Shown: positions 7,112 through 17,306 of the stretch, in pieces | How positions within the stretch are numbered: the first letter of the stretch is position 1 | How the letters are laid out: every line of letters begins with the position of its first letter | DNA from: Cryomorphaceae bacterium | Lineage (GTDB): Bacteria; Bacteroidota; Bacteroidia; Flavobacteriales_D; Sanyastnellaceae | DNA: 64,000 bases | Reading direction: 5' to 3' | Assembly (NCBI GenBank): GCA_016124575.1 | Contig: WGNM01000023.1 | Location: 149,366-213,365 of the forward strand | The notes under the pieces: generated by a model | Databases searched by the model: none | What the model saw: the letters and a program-made list of their open reading frames with translations, nothing else | What the model was told of the DNA's origin: nothing | Translations under genes and position numbers: made by a program

Positions 7112-8812
7112 CAACCAGCGCTCAACATCTTCAAGTTGTACGGCAGAAATCTCCAGTTTATTCTTTTTACGGTATCCATTGAGTTTTTGATGAATCACCG
7201 TTGCCTTATTCGATTTTAGATCTTCAACGGTTGGAAAACCCGCTCCTGGCAGATGTTCTGCCCATTCCACAGGAACGCCTGCCTCAACAAAAGCATCGGC
7301 AGAGTTCGCAGTTTCAAATTTTTCTGGTCGCATTTGAGGGAAAAGCAACACATCTTGTATTGATTCTTTACCCGTAAGCATCATCACCAAACGATCGATA
7401 CCAATTCCCATACCTGACGTTGGTGGCATTCCATATTCCAAAGCTCTCAGGAAGTCATAATCGATAAACATTGCTTCATCGTCGCCGCGCTGGGCCAGGC
7501 TAAATTGCTCTTCAAAACGTCCGCGTTGGTCTATTGGGTCGTTGAGTTCAGAATACGCGTTGGCGAGCTCTGTTCCGTTGACCATCAGCTCAAATCGCTC
7601 AGTCAATTCAGGATTGTCTCGGTGACGCTTGCACAGCGGCGACATCTCGATTGGATAATCGGTGATAAAGGTTGGCTGAATAAAGTGGTGCTCACATTTT
7701 TCAGAGAAAAGCTCGTCAATGAGTTTTCCTTTACCCATTGCATCATTCACTTCTATGCCTTGGTCTTTGCAAATAGCGCGCAGCTCTTCCTCCGATTTGT
7801 TCTCGATGTTTACACCGGTGTATTTTTCAATAGCCTGTGCCATTGTAAAACGGGCAAAAGGACGTTTGAAATCGATTTCTTTTGCTCCAATTTTTACAAT
7901 TGTTTTACCATGGACAGCCAAGCAAATGCGTTCAATCATTTCCTCAGTAAAGTCCATCATCCAGAAGTAATCTTTGTAGGCTACATAGATTTCCATGATG
8001 GTGAATTCAGGGTTGTGGGTTCTATCCATCCCTTCATTTCTGAAATTTCGAGAGAACTCATACACGCCATCGAAACCACCTACGATTAACCTTTTGAGGT
8101 ACAGCTCATTTGCTACACGCAAATACAGCGGAATGTTCAGCGCGTTGTGGTGGGTAATAAATGGTCTTGCAGCAGCCCCACCCGGAATGGCTTGGAGCAC
8201 AGGAGTATCGACTTCCACATAGTTCTGCGCATTGAAAAAGTCGCGCATGGTTTGAATGATCTTCGATCGGGTGAGAAACGTTTTTTTAACATCTTCATTT
8301 ACAACCAAATCAACATACCTCATTCTGTAGCGCAATTCAGGATCGGAGAACGCATCATGCACAACACCTGCCTCATCTGTTTTCACGACAGGTAAAGGTT
8401 TTAGGCTTTTACTTAACACAGAGAATTTATGGACTTCGATTGAAGGTTCCTCGGTTTTTGTAAGAAAAGTGACCCCTTCGACACCGATAATATCACCAAA
8501 GTCAAGAAGCTTCTTAAAAACCGTGTTGTAGAGTGTTTTGTCTTCTTCAGGACAAAGAATATCCCGATTAAAATAAACCTGAATTCGCCCTGAGCTATCG
8601 AGAAGTTCAGCAAATGAAGCACTGCCCATAATGCGTCGGTTCATTATCCTTCCTGCCAATCGAACCTGAACACCAGGTTTAAAGTCATCCTTCAGATCAT
8701 TTGCATAATGGGTCGTATCGTAAGCCGCGGCGGGAAATGGTTCAATACCCATTTCTCTGAGGTTATTCATCGCTTCCCGACGGATGCGCTCTTGTTCAGA
8801 AATGTTTTGCAT
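7103..8812 (-). CDS. lysS: Lysyl-tRNA synthetase, class II
   Basis: LysRS charges tRNA-Lys in the cytoplasm. The 569-residue protein has the N-terminal OB anticodon-binding domain (about 60-170) and the class II catalytic core. Motif 2 is visible in RNEGMDRTHNPEFTIMEIY and motif 3 in GMGIGIDRLVMMLTG. It is about 65 residues longer than E. coli LysS because of a C-terminal extension (ending in QLEDVERWLLA) that I recall as typical of Bacteroidota LysRS. A perfect -7 element (8834-8841, minus strand) lies 21 bases upstream of the ATG. The 3' end overlaps the convergent lipoprotein gene by 9 bases with no terminator between. Confidence 0.96.
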   Translation of the reverse strand: MQNISEQERIRREAMNNLREMGIEPFPAAAYDTTHYANDLKDDFKPGVQVRLAGRIMNRRIMGSASFAELLDSSGRIQVYFNRDILCPEEDKTLYNTVFKKLLDFGDIIGVEGVTFLTKTEEPSIEVHKFSVLSKSLKPLPVVKTDEAGVVHDAFSDPELRYRMRYVDLVVNEDVKKTFLTRSKIIQTMRDFFNAQNYVEVDTPVLQAIPGGAAARPFITHHNALNIPLYLRVANELYLKRLIVGGFDGVYEFSRNFRNEGMDRTHNPEFTIMEIYVAYKDYFWMMDFTEEMIERICLAVHGKTIVKIGAKEIDFKRPFARFTMAQAIEKYTGVNIENKSEEELRAICKDQGIEVNDAMGKGKLIDELFSEKCEHHFIQPTFITDYPIEMSPLCKRHRDNPELTERFELMVNGTELANAYSELNDPIDQRGRFEEQFSLAQRGDDEAMFIDYDFLRALEYGMPPTSGMGIGIDRLVMMLTGKESIQDVLLFPQMRPEKFETANSADAFVEAGVPVEWAEHLPGAGFPTVEDLKSNKATVIHQKLNGYRKKNKLEISAVQLEDVERWLLA

Positions 8813-8833
8813 AATGGTTCACTAGGATGGTGG

Positions 8834-8866
8834 CAAAAATAGCGAACTCTTTCAAGCAATTACCAA
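8834..8866 (-). promoter_or_regulatory. Promoter of lysS (-33 TTG, -7 TATTTTTG)
   Basis: On the minus strand TATTTTTG (8841 down to 8834) is a perfect -7 element. A TTG at 8866-8864 lies 22 bases upstream, close to the spacing expected for the Bacteroidota -33 element. The lysS ATG is 21 bases downstream. Confidence 0.6.
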
Positions 8867-8967
8867 TCGCGACGTTATCCGTGACTAATTTATGTTCATT
8901 CGTCTAAAAAGTAATGATTTTGACGCAACTGTTGCACCAACATCAACGTCTTATCAACAAGCCTTTG

Positions 8968-8975
8968 TATTTTTG
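8968..8975 (+). promoter_or_regulatory. -7 promoter element for the PKD-repeat cargo gene
   Basis: TATTTTTG matches TAnnTTTG. Expected transcription start is about 8982, upstream of both candidate starts (TTG 8989, GTG 9013). I see no convincing -33 TTG at the right distance. Confidence 0.5.
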
Positions 8976-8988
8976 TTAAAGAATAAGA

Positions 8989-11900
8989 TTGCTTGCTAAC
9001 CAATCAGGTGTTGTGGGAAGGATAATTTTAGTACTTATTGCCCTTTTGTTTTTTGGCGTCACCAATGCTCAAATTACAATCAGCGCGGTTGAAACCGAAG
9101 GGTGTGCACCGTTGCCTGTTAACATTGTTGTGACCTCACCTGCCGTGTCTACTATTACGTCTTACCAATGGACGGTTACCTACCCCGACAATTCTACATC
9201 TACATCGATATCGAGTCAATACATCGATATTTTCTCAACCCCAGGGAGTTACGACATTTCGCTGACCATCAATGGCAATCAAACAGCGGTATTCAATGAT
9301 TTCCTAGTTGTACACGCCATTCCACAAGTAAGTTTTTCGGTAGACGATCAATCTGGCTGTTTACCACATTGTGTTCAATTCACAGACAATTCTCTGGTTA
9401 CAGATGGAGAAATCGTATCGTGGGATTGGGATTTCGGTAATGGGGTAGTTTCAACAGACCAAAATCCTAATTATTGTTACTCTGCTTCAGGCAATTACAC
9501 GCCTATTTTATCTGTTGAAGATGAGTTCGGTTGTTTCAATTCAACCTCATCTCCTGGTTTGATTAGCGTAAGTGGCAATTTTCCTACAGCCAATATTGGC
9601 GCCTCGAACATTACCGATTGCAATCCACCATCACAGGTAAACTTCTCGAATTTAAGCTCAGGTGCAGGAATTATAAATTCTTTCTGGGATTTTGGAGATG
9701 GATTTACTCAGAGTCTTAACGGCAATGCCGGAAGTAACCACTCTTTTAATGCTTTGGGAGATTATGACGTTTGTCTAACAGTCACAAACACCCTTGAATG
9801 TTCGAGCACATTTTGCACAGAAGTTTCTATTGTGGCACCGCCCACACCGACATTTACTATAAGCAGCAATACCGTTTGTGCTGGAGGAGTGTTGGTTTTT
9901 ACAGACACAAGCACGCCACCAGCGAATGCACAATCTTGGGATTTTAACGGTGATGGTATTGAGGATGCAACAGGAAGTTCTGTGGTGTATACATTTAACA
10001 CCCCTGGACAATTTAATCCGGTACTGACATCGATTTATTCTGCAAACTGCCTTGGGTTCAGTGCTGGCGACGAAACAATTAACGTTTTACAAGCATTGAA
10101 TACCGATTTTTCAGGAGATGACCTTGTTGGCTGCCAAACACCCTTTACAGTGAATTTTACAAACCAAAGCAGTGGTCAGTCTATAAACGGCTACGAATGG
10201 TTAATTAACGGCGTTTCGGTAAGTTCAGATGAAGATTTACAATATACCTTCACTGGTTATGGTTCTTATGATGTTGGGTTGGTGGTGACCACCTCAACTG
10301 GTTGTGCAGACACACTTAATTATGCAGAATACATTACCCTTCAGGAGCCTACAATAAATTTCAATTTACCAGATGTTATTTGCACAGACCAGCCGGTGTT
10401 GGTCACCAATATTTCGATTGAAAGCGCAGATGCCATCAGCTCATTGTTGTGGGACTTCAATCAAGATGGGATTTTTGATGCTACGGGCTCAAACCCGAAT
10501 TACAGCTATACCGAACCTGGTGAGTTTAATGTTGAGGTTGCAATAACCACCGCCAGTGGTTGCATTAATACTGTTATTTCAGAAACAGAGATTCTGGTTC
10601 AGCCAAATGTTGTTGCTGATTTCGCTGCTTCTGAAACCATTACTTGTGCCGGAATTCCCGTGACATTTTGCACACAGATGGAAGAAAGCACCATTTATTC
10701 GTGGAATTTCGATGACAACACAGGTTGGCACATTACCACCTTCCCAGAAGACTGCATTGTGCATGACTACCTAGACACTGGCTATTTCGATGTAACGCTT
10801 AGTGTATATAACCTTGCCTGCAATGCGCTTATACACCTAGAAAACTACATTTACATTGGCGGACCAGTGGCATTGTTCGATTTTACTCAAGATTGCTCGT
10901 CTTTAGAAACCGTTTATTTCACCGACACCTCAATCGATGCCGATTCATTGGTTTGGGATTTTGGGGATGGTTCGCCGCTGGTGATCAATGACCCAGCGCC
11001 AAGTCATGTGTATTCCAGTATTGGCACTTATACGGTAACATTGTATGCCTACAATTTTACTACTGGGTGTGAAGACATTCGCACGGCCGTTATTTCAACA
11101 GCGCTTCCTGAAATTCATTTGGCTGCCTTTCCTTTCCAAGGATGTGCTCCATTGAGTCCGAATTTTAGCACACTCGATTATGATCAATACCCTCATTGGG
11201 ATGTTGATTTTGGGAACGGGACAACGTTAACTGCAGACTGGAACGCGACATTAAATATTTGGCAGGTTTATACATATTGGCCAGACGGTCAAACCTCATA
11301 TGCAACTTTTTCATTCAATTCGAATTGGTGGCCAGATGTTGTTTATACCCATGGGGGATATTATGACATAGTACTAAATGTGACCGACGAAAGCGGTTGT
11401 TCTTATACCTCTATAAAGGAAGATCTGATTTATGTATATAATGATCAATTCTTCTCTGATTTCAGCACCGTGATTTTAGAAGGTTGCGATAGTGTGTTAA
11501 TTGATTTCATGCCGACCGGGAATTTTCTTGATACGTGGACATGGACATTTGCCGATGGAACAACGTCTAACGAACTAAACACAACGCATCAGTTTTTTCC
11601 ACCATGGGACTATGCATTCGAAGCCACTTTTACGGCAGAAGATAGTTTTGGATGCAGTTCCACCGTTACGCATATCATCGATTTGGTGCCTCCTCCTATT
11701 CCAGATTTCACTGTTCTTACGAACCCAAATTGCATCGGTGATACCATATTTATCGAGAACAACTCGATAGGAAACATCGCTGGTTATTACTGGGATTTTG
11801 GAGACCCCGCTTCCGGATCAGATAATTTGACTTCTGATGTTCACCCGTGGCATGTATTCACTGAAAACGGCGATTATACCATTTGTTTAACGGTGGAAAA

Positions 11901-14655
11901 CACCCAAGGGTGCCAACAGAGTTTATGTCAGCCAGGACTTGTTTCAATTATCAACCCGACGGCCTCTTTCGATTATCAAAACCAAGTCAACAATTGTTTA
12001 TTTGGTGTCCAATTCACAAACACTTCCACTGGCAATTTGACCTGCACAAATTGGGATTTTGGTGATGAGCAAGGTGCAAGCAGCTCAAGTCCTTATCACA
12101 CCTATCAAATAGGTGTTTACGATGTTGAACTTGTAGTTTGCAATGAATTTGGTTGCACCGATACCCTGCTAGTACCTGATATTTTCAACTATGGAAATGC
12201 AATAGGTCCAATTACAATCGGCCTGGATCAAACCAGCTGTGCTCCATTCCAAACAACGTTTGATGCCTATAACATTGCTGATAATACGTTCACCTATTTC
12301 TGGGAATTTGGTGACGGATTTGGAGACCCGAACAACAACACCCAAACTTCACACACATACACTGAACCTGGAGAATATTGTCCGTCGCTGATTATGGAAG
12401 ACGTTAATGGCTGTCCGTTCTTCGTACAATGCACAGAACCTATAGTTGTTACTGAATTTACGTTTGATGCGACACCAATCAGCGCATATTGCTTTGGAGA
12501 CAGTGTGTCAACCATGCTTTCAGGTGCTGAGTCATATGTCCTCAACAACCCTTCAATTGCAAGTTTAAATGGCAATGATGTTTGGATAAATGCCGCGCAA
12601 AGCACCATTTTAACCATTTCAGGAAGTTTCGATGATTGCTCATATGATCTCGACATAGACGTTGTGGTGAATCAATTGCCTGTTGTAGAAGTAGTACTTC
12701 CAGAATTGGTTTGTTTTGAAAGTGATCCGATTGTATTAAACACAGGATTGCCTTTAGGAGGTGAATACACGATTGCTGGGGACATTGAAACTACGTTCGA
12801 GACCTCTATGAATCCAGGAGTTTATGAAGTTATTTATGAGTACACTGATGCTGTTGGTTGCACCAATATTGATAGCACCTTCGTTGAAATTGCAGCCCTA
12901 CCTATAGTTGCTCTTTCGCCACAAATCGACTTATGCAATGGCGATCCTGAATTGATCTTAACAGCTGGAACACCAGCAGGAGGAAGCTATAGTATTGATG
13001 GTCAAATACTGACATCGCTTGACCCATCCAGCATCAGCGGTCCAGTAGAAATGATTTACACTTACACTGATACAAATGGATGTTTGTCTGCCGACACCGT
13101 AGATTTCAACATTTGGCCTCAACCAACTGTATCGATGAGTGGATCGGTTTTGTGCTGGCAGCCAAACGTGCTTTTGGAAGCAATATCATCTATTGATTCT
13201 GGTTCTGTTGTCTCTTATGAGTGGGAAATAAATGGACAAACAGCAACAACGTCTGAACCTTCATTTGTTTTTCAGCCAGCGGGATCAGGTGTTTATTCGA
13301 CACAATTGAGCGCTACCTCAGACCAAGGTTGCACTACCATCACAACCGTAGATAACGAAGTGTACCCAACCCCAACGAGTGGGTTTATTGTGCAAGACAT
13401 TTGCGAAGGGTCAAGTGTAGATGTTAGTAACACATCTTTCATTGACGCCCCGTCAATAACAGAATGGCAGTGGTACATTGATGAAACATTGTTTTCTTTA
13501 GATGAGAATCCAGAGCCTTTGTTCAATATTGGAAGTGGGAATTACCAGATACGTTTGATTACACAAAGCTCGTTTGGATGCCTCGACACGCTTGATCTAC
13601 CGCTTGTTATATCTCCCACGCCACTCATTGATTTTGAAGTAGAGAACCCATGCGCCGAGGCCAGTGTTTTCTCTAACAATCAGACAAGCATATCTACCGG
13701 AGTTGTGACAGAGTATCTTTGGGACACCGGAGATGGCAACACCTCATCATCAGAACAATTGGAATACACCTTCTACAATCCCGGCACCTATACCATTTCG
13801 CTAACTGCCTTGAGTGATGCGGGATGTGAGAGTGTTGAAGCAATAGATATCGAAGTTTATCCATTACCTAGCGTGGCCTTTGAAATGAGTTCGAATTCGA
13901 CTTGTGAAAACATCGACGTTCTTTTGACTGATAATTCTCAGATCAGCACAGGGGAAATTTCTGGTAATGTTTGGTTGGTTGACGGTGTTGCTGCAGGTCA
14001 AGGTTTTGAGTTTGCTTTGAATAACATTGGTCCTGGCCAGCACAGTATTGGTTTGGTTGCGATTTCAGATCAAGGCTGTGAAAACACCTCTGCATCGACA
14101 ACAAATTTGGTTGTGTATCCAAATCCAATTTCTGGATTCAGTTTCAGTCCGAATGATGTAACCACCCAAACTCCAATCATTACCATCAATGATCAATCAT
14201 TGGGGGCCACTTCTTGGGTGTACACCATTTCAGACGGCGGCGTATACCTGAACGACGAGTTTAGTCATGAGTTTAGCACTCCCGGCGAGTATGAAATTTG
14301 GCAATTTGTGACCAATCAGTTTGGGTGCGTTGACTCTACCCTGCAGGTTGTAGACATGCAACCAGCGCTCATTGTGTTTGTGCCCAATGCCTTTACACCA
14401 GACGGGGATGGAATAAATGAAGTTTTCTTGCCCGTTATCAGTGGCACTGAAATAGATGAGTATCTATTCAGGATTTATAATCGATGGGGCGAGGTGATTT
14501 TCGAAACCGATCAACTGGATAAAGCTTGGATAGGCGACGTAAAAGGTGGCGACCATTATGCAAAAGATGGCGTTTACGTTTACGATATCGTTGTTGGCAG
14601 CGATACATTAAAGATTCGCGAAAAATACACCGGTCATGTTACTCTTTTGCGTTGA
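8989..14655 (+). CDS. Giant PKD-repeat protein with T9SS type B sorting domain
   Basis: A secreted or surface protein of 1888 residues. After a signal peptide (hydrophobic RIILVLIALLFFGVTNAQ) come many PKD/Ig-like repeats with the hallmark WDFGDG and its variants (for example WDWDFGNG, WDFNGDG, WDFGDGS, WEFGDG). Each repeat usually has one or two cysteines. From about residue 1200 the repeats become less canonical. The last 95 residues are a type B ('gliding motility-associated') C-terminal domain: FVPNAFTPDGDGINEVF, then YNRWGEVIFETD and a terminal VTLLR. The family is exported by T9SS and usually needs a PorP/SprF protein; none is adjacent here. Likely role is adhesion, inferred. The start is TTG 8989; GTG 9013 gives a tidier 20-residue signal peptide and may be the real one. 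No catalytic domain is visible. Confidence 0.9.
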   Translation: MLANQSGVVGRIILVLIALLFFGVTNAQITISAVETEGCAPLPVNIVVTSPAVSTITSYQWTVTYPDNSTSTSISSQYIDIFSTPGSYDISLTINGNQTAVFNDFLVVHAIPQVSFSVDDQSGCLPHCVQFTDNSLVTDGEIVSWDWDFGNGVVSTDQNPNYCYSASGNYTPILSVEDEFGCFNSTSSPGLISVSGNFPTANIGASNITDCNPPSQVNFSNLSSGAGIINSFWDFGDGFTQSLNGNAGSNHSFNALGDYDVCLTVTNTLECSSTFCTEVSIVAPPTPTFTISSNTVCAGGVLVFTDTSTPPANAQSWDFNGDGIEDATGSSVVYTFNTPGQFNPVLTSIYSANCLGFSAGDETINVLQALNTDFSGDDLVGCQTPFTVNFTNQSSGQSINGYEWLINGVSVSSDEDLQYTFTGYGSYDVGLVVTTSTGCADTLNYAEYITLQEPTINFNLPDVICTDQPVLVTNISIESADAISSLLWDFNQDGIFDATGSNPNYSYTEPGEFNVEVAITTASGCINTVISETEILVQPNVVADFAASETITCAGIPVTFCTQMEESTIYSWNFDDNTGWHITTFPEDCIVHDYLDTGYFDVTLSVYNLACNALIHLENYIYIGGPVALFDFTQDCSSLETVYFTDTSIDADSLVWDFGDGSPLVINDPAPSHVYSSIGTYTVTLYAYNFTTGCEDIRTAVISTALPEIHLAAFPFQGCAPLSPNFSTLDYDQYPHWDVDFGNGTTLTADWNATLNIWQVYTYWPDGQTSYATFSFNSNWWPDVVYTHGGYYDIVLNVTDESGCSYTSIKEDLIYVYNDQFFSDFSTVILEGCDSVLIDFMPTGNFLDTWTWTFADGTTSNELNTTHQFFPPWDYAFEATFTAEDSFGCSSTVTHIIDLVPPPIPDFTVLTNPNCIGDTIFIENNSIGNIAGYYWDFGDPASGSDNLTSDVHPWHVFTENGDYTICLTVENTQGCQQSLCQPGLVSIINPTASFDYQNQVNNCLFGVQFTNTSTGNLTCTNWDFGDEQGASSSSPYHTYQIGVYDVELVVCNEFGCTDTLLVPDIFNYGNAIGPITIGLDQTSCAPFQTTFDAYNIADNTFTYFWEFGDGFGDPNNNTQTSHTYTEPGEYCPSLIMEDVNGCPFFVQCTEPIVVTEFTFDATPISAYCFGDSVSTMLSGAESYVLNNPSIASLNGNDVWINAAQSTILTISGSFDDCSYDLDIDVVVNQLPVVEVVLPELVCFESDPIVLNTGLPLGGEYTIAGDIETTFETSMNPGVYEVIYEYTDAVGCTNIDSTFVEIAALPIVALSPQIDLCNGDPELILTAGTPAGGSYSIDGQILTSLDPSSISGPVEMIYTYTDTNGCLSADTVDFNIWPQPTVSMSGSVLCWQPNVLLEAISSIDSGSVVSYEWEINGQTATTSEPSFVFQPAGSGVYSTQLSATSDQGCTTITTVDNEVYPTPTSGFIVQDICEGSSVDVSNTSFIDAPSITEWQWYIDETLFSLDENPEPLFNIGSGNYQIRLITQSSFGCLDTLDLPLVISPTPLIDFEVENPCAEASVFSNNQTSISTGVVTEYLWDTGDGNTSSSEQLEYTFYNPGTYTISLTALSDAGCESVEAIDIEVYPLPSVAFEMSSNSTCENIDVLLTDNSQISTGEISGNVWLVDGVAAGQGFEFALNNIGPGQHSIGLVAISDQGCENTSASTTNLVVYPNPISGFSFSPNDVTTQTPIITINDQSLGATSWVYTISDGGVYLNDEFSHEFSTPGEYEIWQFVTNQFGCVDSTLQVVDMQPALIVFVPNAFTPDGDGINEVFLPVISGTEIDEYLFRIYNRWGEVIFETDQLDKAWIGDVKGGDHYAKDGVYVYDIVVGSDTLKIREKYTGHVTLLR

Positions 14656-14679
14656 TTAGAGTAATACAATCTACATGTT

Positions 14680-14687
14680 TACCTTTG
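14680..14687 (+). promoter_or_regulatory. -7 promoter element for the SIS isomerase-lipB operon
   Basis: TACCTTTG is a perfect TAnnTTTG match, 17 bases before the ATG at 14705. It supports that ATG over the upstream frame start at 14675, which would lie ahead of the transcript. Confidence 0.6.
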
Positions 14688-14704
14688 CGCAAAAGCGACA
14701 CCCC

Positions 14705-15694
14705 ATGATGCGCCAACTTATAGAAGATTTTCCTTCACAATTAGACAGAGCATATACCAACGCAGATAACACATCGCTTGTGTTTACTGGAGAGCAGTTC
14801 ACCAACCTCATTATTTGTGGACTTGGTGGTTCTGGGATTGGAGGAAAGATAGCGGCTCAGCTGATTCAAGATGAGGCCAAAGTTCCTGTTTTCGTATGCA
14901 ACGACTATACACTTCCTGGTTTTGTCGGGCCGAAAAGCTTGGTAATTGTTTCGAGCTATTCTGGAAATACTGAAGAAACTGTTTCTGCCATGGAGCAGGC
15001 TATAAAAGCCAAGGCAATTGTAGCGAGCATTACATCTGGAGGCGCCGTTTTGCTTTTGTCGGAACAGCACGGCTTGAACTGCATTGAAATCCCCGGAGGG
15101 CAGCCGCCTAGATCTCAATTCGGTTATAGCGTCGTTTCTCTTTTCAGACTTCTTGTTCACTATCAAATCATTTCCAATGATTGGTGGGATCAGATACGAG
15201 GGCTGGGCACCTTCTTGCAGTCGGTGCATGCAACGGTAGTCTCACGTGCAGCATCCATCGCAGATGCAATTGATAATAAAATTCCGGCCATCTATGCCGA
15301 GGTGCGATTGGAGGGTGTTATTACACGTTGGCGTCAGCAAATCAATGAGAACAGCAAAATGTTGTGTTGGCACCACGTTTATCCCGAGATGAATCACAAT
15401 GAAATTGTAGGATGGGAAGGCGGAAGTTCAGACATCATCGTCTTGATGCTCAAATCGGGCGATGACCATCCACGCAGTGCCATGCGCATGAACATCACCA
15501 AACAGTTGTACGAAAAGAAAGGAGCTAAAGTTGTAGAGATTGAAGATCGGGGCAACAACCGATTGCAACGCGTCATGTTCTTTGTTACCTTGGGCGATTG
15601 GGTCTCTTTATTGTTGGCGGAGAAGCACGGTGTAGATCCTGTTTCTATTGTTTCTATTGATTTTCTGAAGAACGAATTGAGCAAGCACGCGTGA
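14705..15694 (+). CDS. SIS-domain bifunctional phosphoglucose/phosphomannose isomerase
   Basis: This cytoplasmic sugar isomerase (329 residues, double SIS fold) belongs to the bifunctional PGI/PMI family, which interconverts fructose 6-phosphate with glucose 6-phosphate and mannose 6-phosphate. Seen in the sequence: the phosphate-binding GLGGSGIGGKIAAQL (about 40-54), SSYSGNTEETVSAM (about 82-95) with the SIS Ser/Thr loop, and HNEIVGWEG in the C-terminal bact-PGI domain. The length matches the family. The ATG at 14705 follows a -7 element; a second ATG is at 14708. The stop overlaps the lipB start by four bases (GTGA), so the two genes form an operon. Substrate range is inferred from the family. 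Confidence 0.87.
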   Translation: MMRQLIEDFPSQLDRAYTNADNTSLVFTGEQFTNLIICGLGGSGIGGKIAAQLIQDEAKVPVFVCNDYTLPGFVGPKSLVIVSSYSGNTEETVSAMEQAIKAKAIVASITSGGAVLLLSEQHGLNCIEIPGGQPPRSQFGYSVVSLFRLLVHYQIISNDWWDQIRGLGTFLQSVHATVVSRAASIADAIDNKIPAIYAEVRLEGVITRWRQQINENSKMLCWHHVYPEMNHNEIVGWEGGSSDIIVLMLKSGDDHPRSAMRMNITKQLYEKKGAKVVEIEDRGNNRLQRVMFFVTLGDWVSLLLAEKHGVDPVSIVSIDFLKNELSKHA

Positions 15695-16389
15695 AAAAAA
15701 TCCACGTACAAGATCTCGGCCGCATGGAGTTTGGAGCAACCTGGAAAATTCAGGAAGTCTTATTCAACAAGGCCATAGATCTAAAAATTGCTGCGCGCAA
15801 AGGGGAGACAACAGAGCTTCCAGAGAATCACTTCTTGTACGTTGAACACCCGCATGTTTTCACTTTGGGCAAAAGTGGTGATGAAGAAAATTTGTTGCTC
15901 AACGAAGAAGAGCTTTCAAAAGCAGGGGCTACATATTTTAAAATAAATCGCGGTGGAGATATTACGTACCACGGACCAGGGCAGATTGTTGGCTATCCTA
16001 TTTTGGATCTTGATCAATTCTTCACCGACATATACAAATACCTTCGTTTTTTGGAGGAAGCCATCATTCGGATGCTCAGCAAGTGGGGCATAGAAGCTGG
16101 AAGAATTGATGGGTTGACCGGTGTTTGGGTTGGAGTTGGCACCTCAAATCCACGGAAAATTGCGGCCATGGGAGTGAAATGCAGCAGATGGGTTACCATG
16201 CACGGCTTTGCCCTGAATGTTAATACCGACCTTCGTTATTTCGATATGATTGTACCGTGTGGGATTTCTGACAAAGGCGTTACAAGCATGCAAATGGAAA
16301 TCGGCAAGCCCGTTGAATTGGAGATAGTAAAGAAACAATTAAACGAAGAACTGTCTGTGCTGTTTGATGCACAAATGATCACCCATTAG
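15691..16389 (+). CDS. lipB: Octanoyltransferase LipB
   Basis: LipB moves octanoate from acyl carrier protein to lipoyl domains, the first step of lipoate synthesis. The 232-residue protein shows the family signatures RGGDITYHGPGQ, NPRKIAAMGVKCSRWVTMHG (catalytic Lys) and MIVPCGISDKGVTSM (acyl-enzyme Cys). It starts with GTG at 15691, overlapping the isomerase stop by four bases, which indicates translational coupling. The TAG stop at 16387-16389 overlaps the convergent TPR gene's TAA by two bases within TTAG. No lipA is nearby. Confidence 0.95.
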   Translation: MKKIHVQDLGRMEFGATWKIQEVLFNKAIDLKIAARKGETTELPENHFLYVEHPHVFTLGKSGDEENLLLNEEELSKAGATYFKINRGGDITYHGPGQIVGYPILDLDQFFTDIYKYLRFLEEAIIRMLSKWGIEAGRIDGLTGVWVGVGTSNPRKIAAMGVKCSRWVTMHGFALNVNTDLRYFDMIVPCGISDKGVTSMQMEIGKPVELEIVKKQLNEELSVLFDAQMITH

Positions 16390-17225
16390 AACGCATTGTA
16401 CGAAGACTTGCGTGTTTTGAGTTTTCTGGTTTTTCCTTGACATTGGGTCAGCACATGCTCGCGAGCGTCTTCATCGCCCATTTTTGCGGCTAATGTCCAA
16501 TCTTCACAAGCTCCTTCGCTATCGTGCAAATAAAATCTGCATGCAGCCCTGAAGTAGTAAGCTTCTTTGATAACATCTCTATCCTTGCAGGTTAGTAAAC
16601 GGGAGTAAATATCCAAAGCCTGAGCATATTTTGCATCGTCGAACAACAAATTGGCACGATTCAAACGCACCCTGTTCATTTCAGGATCAAGTTTCGCACA
16701 TTGATCGTATAGTTCAGCCGCACCTTCTCGTTCGCCTAATTCTGCTTTGCATGCAGCAAGCAAATAGATTGCGTCGAAATACTCCTTATTGCCGGCTATT
16801 GCCTCATTCAAATAATCGACAGCTCGTATCAGATCGCCTTCCATGTATCTATTCGCACCGAAATAATAATTGATTTTAGGCGTGTTTCCAGAAAGCGTCG
16901 ATGCCGTTGTTAGCCCCTTGTCTGAATCCAAGTAATTTCCTGCAGAGTGATTACAAATGGCAGCATTTAAAACCAATTGAGGGTTAAAAGGCAACTCTTT
17001 CAAAGCCTCGTTATAGAGCGCAATTGCCTCTTCGAAACTTCCAAGTTTGTGTAAGCAGTCGGCCTTTAGAAAGACAAATTCAGGAGAAGATGGATCTGAA
17101 AGAATTTCGAGGACATCAGAAACTTGACCAGCATTGTATCTTTCTCGAAGATCAACGAGATTGAGTTGACCGAACATCCCTCCCGATAGGGAGGACAAAA
17201 GGAATAAAAGGAACCAATAGCGCAT
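16386..17225 (-). CDS. Exported tetratricopeptide-repeat protein
   Basis: The 279-residue protein has a signal peptide (MRYWFLLFLLSSLSGGMFGQ) followed by consecutive TPR-like helical hairpins, recognisable from repeated A-x4-Y pairs (SFEEAIALYNEALKELPFN, DLIRAVDYLNEAIAG, EREGAAELYDQCAKLDP, KYAQALDIYSRL). A Sel1-like stretch ending in EDWTLAAKMGDEDAREH follows, then a basic tail rich in Lys and Arg. TPRs are protein-interaction scaffolds and the location should be periplasmic. No specific partner can be named. It is divergent from the serine hydrolase operon and convergent with lipB, with the stop codons overlapping. Confidence 0.82.
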   Translation of the reverse strand: MRYWFLLFLLSSLSGGMFGQLNLVDLRERYNAGQVSDVLEILSDPSSPEFVFLKADCLHKLGSFEEAIALYNEALKELPFNPQLVLNAAICNHSAGNYLDSDKGLTTASTLSGNTPKINYYFGANRYMEGDLIRAVDYLNEAIAGNKEYFDAIYLLAACKAELGEREGAAELYDQCAKLDPEMNRVRLNRANLLFDDAKYAQALDIYSRLLTCKDRDVIKEAYYFRAACRFYLHDSEGACEDWTLAAKMGDEDAREHVLTQCQGKTRKLKTRKSSYNAF

Positions 17226-17306
17226 GGTACCTTATACATATACAAGCAGTAAAAAGTTCCGAGATATAGTCGACAAATCACCGTGAAAGTTGCGTAATAT
17301 TGGATC

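Noticed and set aside
7505..8089. 194-codon open frame on the plus strand inside lysS
   Set aside because: It is antisense to well-conserved LysRS sequence with no recognisable domain, and the region between motif 2 and the OB domain fully explains the sequence.
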